Below, piece by piece: positions 33,851-45,359 of a stretch of DNA of 64,000 bases. The stretch's first letter is position 1, and each line of letters opens with the position of its first letter. The notes under the pieces were generated by a model, which saw nothing but the letters and a program-made list of their open reading frames with translations, did not search any database and had not been told where the DNA came from. The translations under genes and the position numbers were made by a program. The stretch is from Massospora cicadina (lineage: Eukaryota; Entomophthoromycota; Entomophthoromycetes; Entomophthorales; Entomophthoraceae), in NCBI GenBank assembly GCA_022478985.1, contig JAKSZP010012333.1:1-64000 (forward strand), given 5' to 3'.

Positions 33851-35720
33851 GAGTTTCCCTCTTCCACCTTATCCATATCCTACACAATGGCAGGACGCAA
33901 CACCAAGATGTCGCCTGCACCAGTGGATGCCCTTGAGGGTATCCCTTTCTATGCCACAGACGAGGTAATAATTAAAGCGGGTGAACAAAGGGTAGTTGAC
34001 ACGAAGATTACCATGCAAATCCCTCAAAACTTCTTATTACACCTAACTAGCATTGATGGAGTTAGCCCGTTGGAGCCTAGAGTATTGCCAGGCGTGTTAG
34101 ATCCTGCTTATCATCGCCCAATTAATCTCCTGCTCAGAAACCTTACCAAGAATAATATGGTTGTGAAAAAGCACCGAGAGATCGGTAGAGGCTTGTTGCT
34201 TCCCCTTGAGGACATAAACCAGGTCCACTGTATTGGGTCTATGGCAGATTTGGGCTTACCTGCTGACCAGTCAATATCTACGTTGCCCACTGTTCATATC
34301 TCGGAGGACTTGACTCCCGCGGAGCTTATCAAAGTTTATTCTTTACTGGAGTCCTACAGCAATATCTTCTCCAAGTCTGATAATGACTACGGACATATGA
34401 AAGGTTGGATGCACACCATTGATATCGGGGATGCTCATCCTATCCATTCTAAACCCTACCGCAAGTCAAAAGTTGAAGAGGTAAAGATGCAGATAGAGCT
34501 AAAACAGCTGCTGGATGTGGGGCTGCTGGTGCCTTCTCAAAGCCCGTGGTCATCCCCACTGTTACTAATAAAGAAAAAAGGTGGTCATTGGGTAGTTATG
34601 GATTACCATAAGCTGAACAATCTCACAAAAAAGGACAGCTACCCCATTCCTCGCATTGATGATGCACTGACCCAACTCTCTGTGTCCAAGTTCTTTTCCG
34701 CCATGGACTTGGCTAGCGGATATTGGCAGATGGACCTTTTTCCGCAAGACCAAGAAAACTCTGCGCTCATCTCCAGTGAGGGTCTTTTCCAACCTACCTG
34801 ACTTCCCCAAGGGTTGTGCAACGCGCCCGCTACTTTCCAGAGGGTGATGGATTATATATTACAGGACCTCAAGTTAAGCTGTGTCATCTTCTACCTTGAT
34901 GACATTACAGTGTTCTCCAAAACCTTCACTGCACACCTTGATAACCTGAAGGAGGTGTTTCAACGCTTACAGTCCTCAAATATTAAATTAAAGCCCTCAA
35001 AATGCACATTCTTCCAAAAAAGCTGGACTTCCTTGGACACTCTATCTCACAAGAGGGAATTCAAACGCTTCAAGATAAGGTCAAAGCCATATCAAAGATG
35101 CCTGCGCCCAAAACCCTTCGTGACATCCAAGTATTCTTAGGCATGATGGGATACTACCATCAATTTATCCCAAAGTTTGCTCAGCTCAGTGAGCCCCTCA
35201 TCCGCCTATTAACTAAGAACACTCCTTTTCATTGGGGTGAGGAACAACAGGCCGCCTTTGAGACTCTAAAGGTGTTGTTGCAAAAGCGTCCAATACTCCG
35301 CCACCCTGACTACAGCAAACCCTTCATGTTATTCACCGATGCTTCTGACTACGCTGTCAGCGCAATACTGGCTCAATTGGATGAGCAGGGTATCGATCAC
35401 CCTGTATCTTACTTTAGCAAAATGCTCTCCAAAGCTGAGCGTAACTATAGCGTCACGGAAAAAGAGTGTCTGGCTGTCCTGCTCGCTGTCAAACAATACC
35501 GCCCCTTTTTATATGGAACTTCATTTAAAGTAATCACCGACTACGCCTAATTAAAGTGGTTGCAGAATATGAAGGACCCCACTGGCCGGTTGGCATGCTG
35601 GGCTCTTAAGCTCCAGCCCTACAACATGACCATTGAGCATCGGGCAGGAACGCGCCACATGAATGTAGATGGGTTAACCCGGCTGCCCATACTCCACTTA
35701 GACAATAGTGAAGTGGAGAG
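33851..35720 (+). pseudogene. Gypsy B reverse transcriptase and RNase H
   Basis: The open frame 33683-34801 runs through a tether (HLTSIDGVSPLEPRVLPGVL) into reverse transcriptase: LLVPSQSPWSSPLLLIKKKG, VVMDYHKLNNLTKKDSYPIP, FFSAMDLASGYWQMDLF. A TGA at 34799 falls in FQPT*LPQG. The next frame keeps CVIFYLDDITVFSK (YLDD at 34892-34903, both aspartates intact). A frameshift near 35025 precedes HSISQEGIQTLQDKVKAI. RNase H: FMLFTDASDYAVSAILAQL, NYSVTEKECLAVLLAVKQYR, then a TAA at 35548 where DHASLKW is usual. The connection GTRHMNVDGLTRLP closes the domain. Confidence 0.95.
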
Positions 35721-36935
35721 GCTACATGATCTTCTCATGACTCCAGATGAATGGGCCAATGAAGATGAACCAGTCCAAAAAATGCTCGCTCAGCACTCCT
35801 GCAACACAAAGGTTGAAAACGGGAAGTTATATAAGAAGGTAGGAGTAAAGTGGTTACCCTATCTCAGGCCTTCGGAGCGAGTCCCTGTCATTTTGGAGTC
35901 ACACACTATCATGGGCCATGGTGGAGCCCATAAAACCTATGAGTGGGTGAAAGATTGGTATTACTGGGAAGGTATATTGGAAACCATAGCTGAAGTTTTG
36001 GATGCCTGCCTGACCTGTAAGAAACAATCCTGCTTCAAAGACTGATATCAGTACCAACCTACAACGCCTCAACAACCTTTCCACACCATAAGTTTGGATG
36101 TGGTAGGTCCTCTCCCTCAGTCTACTGGGGGCAATCGGTATATATTGATTGAGATTGATCATTTTACCAAATGGGTTGAAGCTGTTGCTCTCCCCGCTCA
36201 GACAGCTAAAGCCACGGAGAATTTCTTACACCAGTATATCTTCACGAGGCATGGTTGCCCACAGGTCCTCCTTTGTGATAATGGAAAGAATTTCACCTCC
36301 CGCGTGGTGAAGCTCCTTGATACTTCCATGGGAGTGTAACAACTCTTCTCAGCCCCTTATAACCCATCCATAAATGGGGCCGTAGAAAGGGTTAATGGGA
36401 CTCTGGTCTCCATCCTCCATAAAATGGCTAATTCTGACCCTCTCCACTGGGACCTTTACTTACCTAGTGCCCTCATGGCTTACCGAATTAGCTATCATTG
36501 CATCCTCAAGATGTCCCCTTTCTGGGTGTTATATGGGCGAGAACCTGGGGTACCTGCTCTACTAGCCAAAGATGTATTCACCGACAGAGCTGACCCAGAG
36601 AAAGCCATAAAACAGTTGGCTCAACACATCATCCAACTACAAGCTGATGCGATGACTAATTTGTCCAAGAAAGTCTCAAAAGAAGGTGAAGCAGCTAATG
36701 CACGCCGCACCCCTCTCCCTTCCTTCCAAGTAGCTGACTTGGTATTGTATTATCACAATTGCATCACCCCGCGAAGTGAAAAACTTGGTTCATTCTGGGA
36801 AGGGCCATTTTCAGTAACTTACAAGCAAGTATATGAATACTCTATCAAATCTCTCGCTTCTGGAGTCACTGTCAATCAGGTGCATTGCCGCTTCCTATGG
36901 CCCTATACTCCCCCTAACATTCTTGAGGGGGGCGA
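35721..36935 (+). pseudogene. Gypsy B integrase
   Basis: HHCC domain: SHTIMGHGGAHKTYEWVKDW to DACLTCKKQ, complete. A TGA at 36043 and a TAA at 36337 interrupt the frame. DDE core: HTISLDVVGPLP, VLLCDNGKNFTSRVV and SINGAVERVNGTLVS, all three acids present. The C-terminus SFWEGPFSVTYKQVYEYSIK is a GPF module, with no chromodomain after it. It runs straight into the polypurine tract. Confidence 0.95.
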
Positions 36936-37680
36936 TGTCAGACCTTTGCCCTCTAGGCTGCACAGTAAGAATGTTGAGGGGCAAATGGGGGAAAAATGGA
37001 GAAATATCACATTTATCAGCTTCCAATAATACTAACATCAATTTTAGCTATAATTATAGTTTCGCTGGCCAAAAGACCCTGGCCAACTCTTAGTGGAACC
37101 CAGCAAATCTGGGCTCTAAGTTTATTACTAAAACGAGGTGAAACCCTATGCATTTGGGGGTTGGGTTACCCAGAGCTCTTGGCCAAATCCCATGCGACCA
37201 TCAGAGGCTTCTCCCCTGACCCCTATTAACTTGGTCCACGTCACACCGCGGCGATCAGCCCCTTTTATAAGGTCAGAGGGGGTCCAACTGAGTGCAAATC
37301 TTTTCCTGCCCAGGGATTGGGTAAAATTGATGAAAGCCTTACCTCACAGTTCCAAAATTTCTATCATCGGCCCCTCTCAGCTGCTTCCTAACCTAAGGCG
37401 AGTTTGAAACCCTCCAATAGGCCCACTTGCCATATTTCCTAATTTGGAATATACCAAGCAATCTGATCCTCAAGTCTCAATACCTTAATTATCAAGTATC
37501 AACATACTATGGGGTTCATTTCTTACCATTCGAGGTCTTAATAAATAAGCTATAAAAATCACCTCTTTTCAAGGGTTTATACATTATAAAATTTATTTTT
37601 ATTGGTGGTAAAAACCCCCATATTATTGGATTTAGGTAACCTAAGCACCAAGCGAGCTTTCCAGCACAAATAATCCAACA
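36936..37680 (+). repeat. Gypsy B 3' LTR
   Basis: 745 bases, starting TGTCAGACC and ending TCCAACA, followed by GGTTG. Confidence 0.95.
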
Positions 37681-37685
37681 GGTTG

Positions 37686-37707
37686 GGACCACCTAGTGCT
37701 AAAAAAG
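37686..37707 (+). mobile_element. X' LINE stub, second piece
   Basis: Continuation of 31042-31068 after Gypsy B, ending in an A run before the right copy of the 15-bp duplication. Confidence 0.75.
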
Positions 37708-37722
37708 AGGTACTCCACCATC

Positions 37723-37848
37723 TGCAATGATGGATATTTGGGTTCAAAATGCCAAAACTATTGCTTGTTGCAAATTCTGATAGAACTAAAAGTTATCTGC
37801 ATAGAGAGATAAGAGAATTTAAATATGACAGAATTTTTACGCCCATCA
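37723..37848 (-). repeat. Gypsy H 5' LTR, first part
   Basis: Minus-strand start TGATGGGCGTAAAAATT at 37848, then AACTTTTAGTTCTATCAGAA and TTTGCAACA, matching the 3' LTR at 7262-7140. Confidence 0.6.
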
Positions 37849-39060
37849 GGATTTTCGCTTTCCTGGCAAAAATGGTTTGTGAAAGTGGCCAGGTTTAGTC
37901 CTTAAAAATGAATTCCCATGAACCCCTGATTACGGCTAGCCATCTGTTTAAGGTGCCAAAATCATTTATGATTGCTTCTTTTATGTCATCATATGTCAAA
38001 TTATCCCCATTTGGCGGGGCAACGCCAAATTTTTGACAATCTGTTTCATAACAATTCATGATATACTTTTATCTAAAAATCACCATATCTGAACATCATT
38101 ATGGTAGATAGGTGGGAAAAGGCCAGTACGTTATCCTATTGAAAAATAGGCGATTTGTTGTTTTCCTAAATTCTTCTGCCACTGCTGTGACAGGAAGTAC
38201 TTGATCAGAAACCCTACTGACTTAAAGGCTATTTCTTTAGAGTTAACTACAAAAGTGCTGCATGTGTCCTAGGCATGTTTATTGAGGTGCACTTTCTTAA
38301 CAGAACTTACTCATTTACATCGTTATTGGCTAACTCTGCCTCCATCTAAGCACAGTTAATCTTATGGTTCTCGAGGTTTTGTAACCACTTTATTTTTTAC
38401 ATTACATCTTTCTGGATATGGTAGAATTGGCCTTTGTCTGCTTCACAATCAGCCTTATGAAACATCTTTCCTTTATTAATTCAGTCTCCTTTCTCTTCAA
38501 GGAGGTGACTTTTCCATATAAATCATTGTTGACTTTCTTGATCTGTTTATTTTTTTCTTTTGTTACTTAATCTTTCAGTTAGTCATATTGGATTTTGATG
38601 TTGAATTTAGTGTAAAATTGTTTACCATCTCCATTTCCATCCACAACTTTCAAAGTTCATTCTTGTAAGACAAATTGATAAATTTGACGTGCTATTTGGC
38701 CTGAAAACTTACCTACCCCTTTAATGGGCATCAAATGTAAACTGCTACTAACTTACTGCATAGGTTCAAAGTTTGCTTTGAATTATTGTTGATTAAAGAT
38801 AATATGAGGTACAGTGTTACTATATGGAGACAATTATCCACTTGATTATTTACAATTAGTGCCTAATAAACTTAGTTAGTTGTTTACTGATAAACTGGTT
38901 CTGAAGCTCTTTCTTCTGACAAAATAAAGGTATTTCTGGACAAGGAAAACAATCCCTTCAACCTTATATATGAGTACTAAAACACTTGGATCAGCGAGAA
39001 CTATCCCTTCAATACTAATTCCAATAGTTGGCACAAGAAGATAAATAAGTGAAAGTATCT
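37849..39060. other. AT-rich decayed spacer
   Basis: No gene. A minus-strand segment near 37980-38250 looks faintly like Gypsy gag, but stops are dense. It flanks the 5' end of H and is probably an older element. Confidence 0.3.
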
Positions 39061-40935
39061 CTAGAGAATATATTTAAAGTACATTGACCAGGGGTTGGAC
39101 ATTACCAAAGCAGAAACTCCAATAAAAAAACCAAAATATGAATAAACTGCCCAAAATGAGCAGCAAGGCACAAAAAAAGAAAACGAGAAAAATAACCTAC
39201 CAGGTGGAACAGTGGCGAGCCACTTATTCCACCATGGCGGAGGAGAAGAGGGGATCAAATGGATCATCCTAAGGCTCAGCATTGAAGAGGCAGATTAATG
39301 CTGAGAGAAAGGGTGGGGCATCTGTGGTATGAGGGTCGAGGTGAAAAGGTGCTGAGTTTTTTTTATTGTCACCTTGGGCCTGAAGCATAGCCTCTACGAG
39401 TTCAGCAACCTGGTGTTCGGCTTGGATGTGGGCGACGGGAAGATGGGAAATTTTGCAATGCTGGCTCTGATGATGCATGTGGATTGGGAAAATCTGCCAA
39501 TTCATTAACCTGCTTGACAGCGGTGATAGCAGCTTCATTGAGGCGTTTGATTTCATCTTTTGTGATATTAGGGAAATTGTGAGGGAATTTGGTGATATGC
39601 AGCCCTTTGCTAAATTCAGTGAGAGATTGTGCCAAAGCCTCTTGGAGATGGCGACTTTTGGGTGTGTCCATCACGGCCTTGGCTAGCTGATGGTCACTCA
39701 GGAAAGGGGTAGCGGTGTCATTTGGGGACAAATTTTTTGGGTGGGAATGGGGCATCAAAGTATGAATTCAGATAAGGTTCTATATTAATTAGGAAATCCA
39801 GTGGTGGGACAACTTCACCAGATTCGTTCACTTCATCCAATAAGTCCCAGGGATTTTAGTTGAGTAGGATTGATTCAGTAATATGTGACTTGGCTTGGGT
39901 AAGCTTTGGGGCGGTAAATTGGTTGTATTGAATTTGATCCAAACCTGCGCCCAATTGGTTGCATGGGTGTAAATTGGCTGGCTTGGGCATGGGTTGCTAG
40001 ATTTCGCTTCATATTCAATAAGCGCACAGCCTGTGTGTATGGGAGCAGCCAAAAATCCCCATTTGAACGCTGTTGGTGTGGCCTCATGGGTGGGGCTGGC
40101 AGTTTTCACAAGATTTGAATTATATTGGCATGCCTTTTTGGTATGGTCCAATTAATGGCAGAGGGGGCAAACTGTACAGCCATTGTTGGTATGAGCCCAA
40201 TAGAAATGATCAGGTGCAGACAGGATATAAGCATGCGGTGGGATGTGCTGGCCATATTTAGCTGGTGGGGGTAATAGTGGCCATTTCCTGAGGCGCTGCT
40301 AGGCGCTCAGCACCATTTGGGACATGGAATTGGAGGATGGGGTTTGTGCCATATGTGGAAAGCCCTGACATCAACTTTTCATAGAGTGTTTGATGGGTGA
40401 GGTGTGTGGGAAGGTTTTAAAGGTCACCATGAGTGTGGTATCATTGGGGAGATGAGTTTGGGTGGTGGTAATGGGTGTGTTTTTGTTAATTATGAGCGTT
40501 GCTACTGCAGCGGCCGCATCCTCTTCAGTGGGAAAGCCTATATGAAAATAGCCTTTATAAGTGTGGAAGTCAATAAAACCCGCTGGTGCAAAGGTAGCCG
40601 TTGCCAGCTCAATAATTGCTTTGTTGTCATATGGGAAGAGACGTACATATATGATTCAGAAGCAAAAGTAGATATTGCATTGTGGTATGGCTAGGGGGTG
40701 GTGTGGGTTGGGTAGACTCATGCGAGGTGCAGTGCTAAGTCCATTAGAGGGACAATTCAGCAAAAAGTATTTGGCGGACTGGATGGGTCCATCTGCATGC
40801 GTTTGCCTGCCAGGTGGTAAACGCTAGCAGGTGGTAGATCCAAGGACATCAATGGGAAACTAATTTGGTAGATGTGGCGGTAGCAAATTTATGGTTTTTT
40901 TTCAAAATTGCTCAAAAGTAATGCCAAGTGTAACA
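39061..40935 (-). mobile_element. LINE O2: ORF1-only element
   Basis: Minus strand, about 1.87 kb. The 5' leader starts near 40935; ORF1 begins at about 40858 (MSLDLPPASVYHLAGKRMQ). Then come RLFPYDNKAIIELATATFA and GFIDFHTYKGYFHIGFPTEE, an intact CCHC knuckle CPLCHWLDHTKKAC-like (about 40160-40120, one stop nearby), WAQVWIKFNTTNL, FLSDHQLAKAVMDTPKSRHL, EIKRLNEAAITAVKQVNELA and HIQAEHQVAELVEAMLQAQ. The 3' end reads CCCCTGGTCAATGTAC, a degraded form of the shared LINE tail. No endonuclease or reverse transcriptase is present. I could not settle a TSD. Confidence 0.8.
39269..40858 (-). pseudogene. LINE O2 ORF1
   Basis: The protein of the element above: N-terminal MSLDLPPA, an RRM-like region, a CCHC zinc knuckle and a helical C-terminal half ending TTDAPPFLSALICLFNAEP. 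Frames at 40151-39828, 39758-39402 and 39556-39269 hold successive parts. At least four stops or shifts. It probably bound RNA as LINE ORF1 proteins do; the C-terminal half is shared with families N, O3 and X. Confidence 0.8.
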
Positions 40936-43064
40936 ATAAAAGCCTATATTAAAAGTCATAAAATGTAATTCTTAAATTTGAACTGATGTCATGGGTATAG
41001 CTTTAAGTTATAAATGTCAAGACTGAGATAAAAAATAGATTTACTTAATTATCACACCAAAATGATTAACCCTAAATTAAAAAATATTAAATTTTTTTTC
41101 TCTGTCAAACATTAGTATCCTTTTGATGTATGCCTAGCATATAAGTTACTAAAAGAATATCAAACTATTTTTGCACATTATTTATCTGTTTAGGTTATCG
41201 TTTTTTCTGTTTTCTTTATTGCTTTAGGAGGAGTTCAATTTGCTTAGACTATGGTACAGTCTGCTAATAAATTTCACCAACCACCTTATTTGGATTCCTG
41301 ATTTATTTTGTAGATGAACCTGTTGGTAGGTGGTCTGGCTTTGGTGACCTCACTTCAAAATTATTCACAGCAACGTACTAAGAATACTTCTAAAATCATA
41401 ATGTTGATTTTTAAGGATAAAAGCAATAACTGGGAACCTCACTTAACAGTTAAGCTGAAAGTGGTATTCGCTAAGGGTAGTTGACCCAGAAAATTTAGCA
41501 AGATAAAAAATTCTTTCTACTAGCCTTCTAGATTAGATGACGGTAAACTACATTGTTTATTATGTTCCTGATAATTATTCCACTTCTACTACTAGACTCC
41601 TTTCTTCATTGGCAGATAAATTGGGTAAAGCTTAAATTCCTTTGAAAACTCTTCCTCCATTAACATGGAAAGCAATCCCAATAAAATTTATGTATATTTC
41701 CCAATCCTTTAACTTACTTGACATCTATAAAAAGTGTACATAATCTTATGAATGGTATTTTTAAATCCTGGTGACAAAGTACAACATACCTGTCAGACTT
41801 TACCTTAATTTAGGTAAAGCCTCAACTTTAGGCTTATGATATTAATTACTTTAAAGTTTTTTTCATTCTCAGTTAGGATGGCTCTATTAGTTTGCCAATC
41901 CAAACAGTATGAAAACAACTGGACTTGCTCTTTCACCATCATTGGGACCTTTCCCTATACATTCTCAGGGCAATCCACTGACCCAGAAGATCAACAACTT
42001 CACCATCTGAGACTTGACCACACGATATGCTCAGAGGTCCTCTCATGGGACTTGTCTACAAATGTAATTTAGTTCCCCTATTGACTCCCTCAGTTCCTCC
42101 GCTTCAATCCTTCTGGTCCATTATTGTTTCTTCTAGATGAACAAGTTACCGTAGGGTTTCATACAGTTCAAGCTTAGGAGTTGTTTGAGCTGACATCTCC
42201 TTTCATTTTATCCAAGCACCTATCATATGGGGGTCTTCCATCCCTCATCTACCAACCAAGCTAACCTCTGTCTACTGGAAATTAGCCAAGGTAGGGAAAA
42301 CCAATGAAAATAAAAGAGAAGGTTTATAGATATGAAGACTTTATGCTAGAGTTTTATTTGGTTATTTATAGGTGTTTCCCTGCCTCTAATCATCATTGAC
42401 ATTTATTGCCATTCTCAATCATTAGCACTCTCACTGGAAATTTCAATCTTCAGCACTCTGGCTGGCAATCATCCCTCAAAATTCATTGTTCTCCACATTT
42501 AATATGTTGACTAATTTTCAGCATCAGTTGCTGAATCATCAATTCTAATTTCCTATTTTTAAATTACAGTCAGCGGATTGCCCCTCTCATGCTTGACTTG
42601 CAGATCATCTAGCACCCTAGCCAGTCAGCTGATCAGCCTAAGCCAATCTGCTAACTGATCTCAAAATAGTTAAATAATTGGGTCATCCTTACCCTCAGTT
42701 GCCAGTGACCCCAAAACTTGACGTCAAACACTCTGTTTGACGTAATCTGAATTAATTAATAATAATTTTAAGAATCCTCATAATCAGTTGCCAATGTAAA
42801 ATAGCTGAACTCTCTATTGGTTTCTTTCCCAATAATATTGTCATAAAAACTTCAATCTGCCGTCCTAAATAATTATTTTGGCATCCTCAGCCTCAGTTGC
42901 CTGCGTTGAAATCTTCCAATTAATTATTTGGGGATGATCCCTGAAACTTTATTGATCCAGCGGATCAAGATAACTCAACCAAAAAAATGGGGAGCACAAA
43001 TTGGGGTATATATCATTAATAAATATATATTAAAATTAGAAAACAGAGTGGCAATCATCCTTGA
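40936..43064. other. unassigned; Y-family fragment at 41380-41870
   Basis: No gene. 41380-41870 (+) matches 48460-48850: frames read LIFKDKSNNWEPHLTVKLKV against VIFKLSELSKPWNPHLIKIK, and the stretch ACTTTACCTTAATTTAGGTA has a close partner at 48770. It is therefore the internal 3' end of another Y copy. At 42685-42910 three loosely similar TCATCCT...CTCAGTTGCC units occur. At 42720-42744 there is a 9-bp hairpin stem, ACGTCAAAC...GTTTGACGT. Confidence 0.45.
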
Positions 43065-43076
43065 TTAATCAATACA

Positions 43077-44155
43077 CTATCCTTTTTCAAATTTATTTGA
43101 GGAGGGCTAACCATGAGACGGACACTTACAATATGTGATAATAGTCAATAATAATCAAGCACTTGTATAAGCTAGGGGCACCCCTTAGAAGCTAATGCTG
43201 TCTCATGTTGTCAGAGGGAACGCCAATTAAAGGAAGAGGGGAATCTTGAGTAGAGGCTTGCGTTACTATTGAGCACATATGAAGGAAAGGGTCTGAAGTG
43301 ATGAACCATACCAGGAACCAGGATGAGACCAATTGTTATTGACAGGATTGTAGATATCCTAACAACCATGATTGAAAGTGGTCCATAAAGTGTGACTGAA
43401 ATCGTCGTACAGCTTCCTGTAGGGTGGAAGTATAGACTGAAATGGCATCTGGGACAACTTTGTGAATAGTCCACATAGCAATTGCCACCACTAAAGCTTG
43501 GAGGAAGGTTGCATAGGGAATTCAGGGACAAGGTGAAGATGTTCTTAGATAGGATAAAGGTCTGAAATTGCTCCTGGCCAAAGAGACAATGAACCTCACG
43601 CCAGATCGCTTTTAAAGGTTGTCACTACTTCAGGCGGTGGACCAAAGTCCTATATTGATCACATACAACACTTGAAAAGTGTGATGCGTTAGATCGCTCT
43701 GCAGTATGGTATACCTATTTCAAGCAACGCCACACATGAGAACGTACTTTTGGCTGTAAAAGAGGGTAATGGTTGTATTTCTAGATGTCTTTCTGTGTTT
43801 CTAGGAAGTATGGGATCTCCAACGTGTCCAGATATTTTACTCTGGCCATGGTAGAGGGCCTCCTGGGTATCAATTGTTCAGAACGGATTGTTCTTGTACT
43901 TCCTGTTTGAATTGGGGGTAGGAAGACCCCTCTGCGAGGTATACCCGCCAATAAAGATCCTCCATTCTGAACTCCTAATATTTAAGTAAAATCCTTTTAA
44001 AATGGGCGGTGACCCTCATGCGGGCCTGATGCAGATTTGAGTTGCCATATATGTAAAAAGAGAGGTGGGATTAGTTGGGTTACAGAAGCTAAGGGCGCGG
44101 ACAAAGTTGGATTGTGCTGCGCGCAACCAGTGTTGGGTTGGGAGTGAGGGGTTGG
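43077..44155 (-). mobile_element. LINE2: 5'-truncated LINE
   Basis: 1079 bases flanked by a perfect 12-bp duplication TTAATCAATACA (43065-43076, 44156-44167). It carries only the ORF2 C-terminus and 3' UTR of the LINE1/LINE3 family; the frame 43531-43211 aligns with LINE3 62396-62118 (LILVPGMVHHFRPFPSYVLN against LLLVPSLVHQIRPLPSHVLN). The minus-strand 3' end is TCATGGTTAGCCCTCCTC, then AAATAAATTTG. This is the typical product of incomplete target-primed reverse transcription. Confidence 0.92.
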
Positions 44156-44189
44156 TTAATCAATACAATAATTTTATAATTATCAAATG

Positions 44190-45011
44190 AATCATCTGAT
44201 TAAAATCCTAAATTACTTTAATTGATGTTAACTTTGCTATTATTATTACTGACATTGAGTTATAACTTCTAATCAATATTTAATTGAAATTAAAGCCTTA
44301 AAAATATTATAACTTAACTAACCTTAATTGAGCCTAACGCCCAAAATCAATAGTATTCTTATTTTCAAGCACTAAGCAATCGACCATAATATTGCTGAGG
44401 TTATGGCTCTTTAACTCTGGATAAATCCCCCGTTAGCGCTCCACTGGCTTATGCAATAAGGAAGAATTCCCAAGCTGATTTCCATTCATCCATATTAGGC
44501 TTGAGGGTGTATTCAGTGTTTAACTAATCTGCTCATCCCATTAACCACCTATACCAAATATTATGCCTTATCACCTATCTTTTTCCAAGTAACAGATAAC
44601 TAAAATCTCATTGACTGTGTCACCAATATTTGATCTCAGTCCGGTCTGCAATAAGGAATCCTGATCTACTCCAACTCTGAACCTGACTTGTGTCATTGCC
44701 TCATGCATTCCTAAATCACCTTCCACCATCACATATGTTAACCGCCTATCACTCATCACATTCCTAATTCTCACTTGGTACTTTAAAAATAGTGATCTTT
44801 TTCTTAGTATAGTTCTTTTTACAATCCCAAATTTATTTTTAGTTTAAAGTCCAATTTGCTATAACTAAAATATCTTCAATCCATCAAGAATGCTAGGAGC
44901 TTCTGAACCTTTAGAAAAGGTCTAGTTCCAACCTAATCTGTCCTGCCTGGAACCTCAAAGTAGCCAATCACTTACACTCAGCTTGAGTCAAGAGAGCACA
45001 AAGCTGAGATT
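44190..45011 (+). repeat. LTR of element Y, 5' copy
   Basis: Aligns in order with 48800-48865, 49946-50229 and 51983-52097 (for example GCTCCACTGGCTTATGCAATAAGGAAGA against GCTCCACTGGCTGATGAGATAAGGAAGA, abbreviated). It is followed at 45012 by TGGTGCTCACT, the start of the primer-binding site seen in B and D, so this is the LTR end. The left boundary is approximate. Confidence 0.6.
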
Positions 45012-45022
45012 TGGTGCTCACT
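45012..45022 (+). promoter_or_regulatory. element Y primer-binding site (partial)
   Basis: TGGTGCTCACT matches the first 11 bases of the B and D sites, then diverges. Position after the LTR supports the call. Confidence 0.5.
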
Positions 45023-45359
45023 AAAAAGCACTTCAAGTTCCCTCTGTGGAAGTTAATCACTCTTAGGACAACACAAGAAATTAAAACAGGAAATATCTAG
45101 AAAATAGCCCCTATACCATGAGGATATGAGCTGGGTCTAATGCTGGATTTAGAATAAGCTCAAACCTACCTGGATGCCACAAATTCTATAGAAAGGCTGA
45201 GCTAAGCACTAGTTGAAATGAGATGACAGCATATAAGAGTGATATGTGAAATTGAATGTGTAAGCAATGTGCTATATTTTAGAAAACAGATTTAATCTAG
45301 AACTACGCTTAAGATGCAGCTGTACAAATTTCAGATATTAACTATAAACTCAAAAAAAT

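Larger units (their letters stand above)
31069..37680 (+). mobile_element. Gypsy B: best preserved LTR element
   Basis: Two LTRs of 745 bases each (31069-31813, 36936-37680) start TGTCAGACC and end TCCAACA. Perfect duplication GGTTG at 31064-31068 and 37681-37685. A primer-binding site (31816) and polypurine tract (GAGGGGGGCGA, 36925-36935) are in place. Gag, protease, reverse transcriptase, RNase H and integrase are readable end to end, with about eight stops and a few shifts. No chromodomain. The equal LTR length and few lesions suggest a recent insertion. Confidence 0.96.
7131..37848 (-). mobile_element. Gypsy H: decayed base-layer element, split by nested insertions
   Basis: H is reconstructed from pieces in order on the minus strand: 5' LTR (37848-37723 plus 31026-30651), gag (16738-15446), pol with reverse transcriptase (9500-7263) and 3' LTR start (7262-7131). 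The two LTR starts share TRATGGGCGTAA and, further in, an AACTTTT...TTTGCAACA stretch. A purine tract (AGGGGGAGTA, minus) precedes the 3' LTR. Its reverse transcriptase is closest by eye to Gypsy D. Insertions A, N and X' sit inside it, each with target duplications. Removing them leaves an element of roughly 5 kb. LINE1 interrupts the 3' LTR, so the left TSD is lost. Confidence 0.7.
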
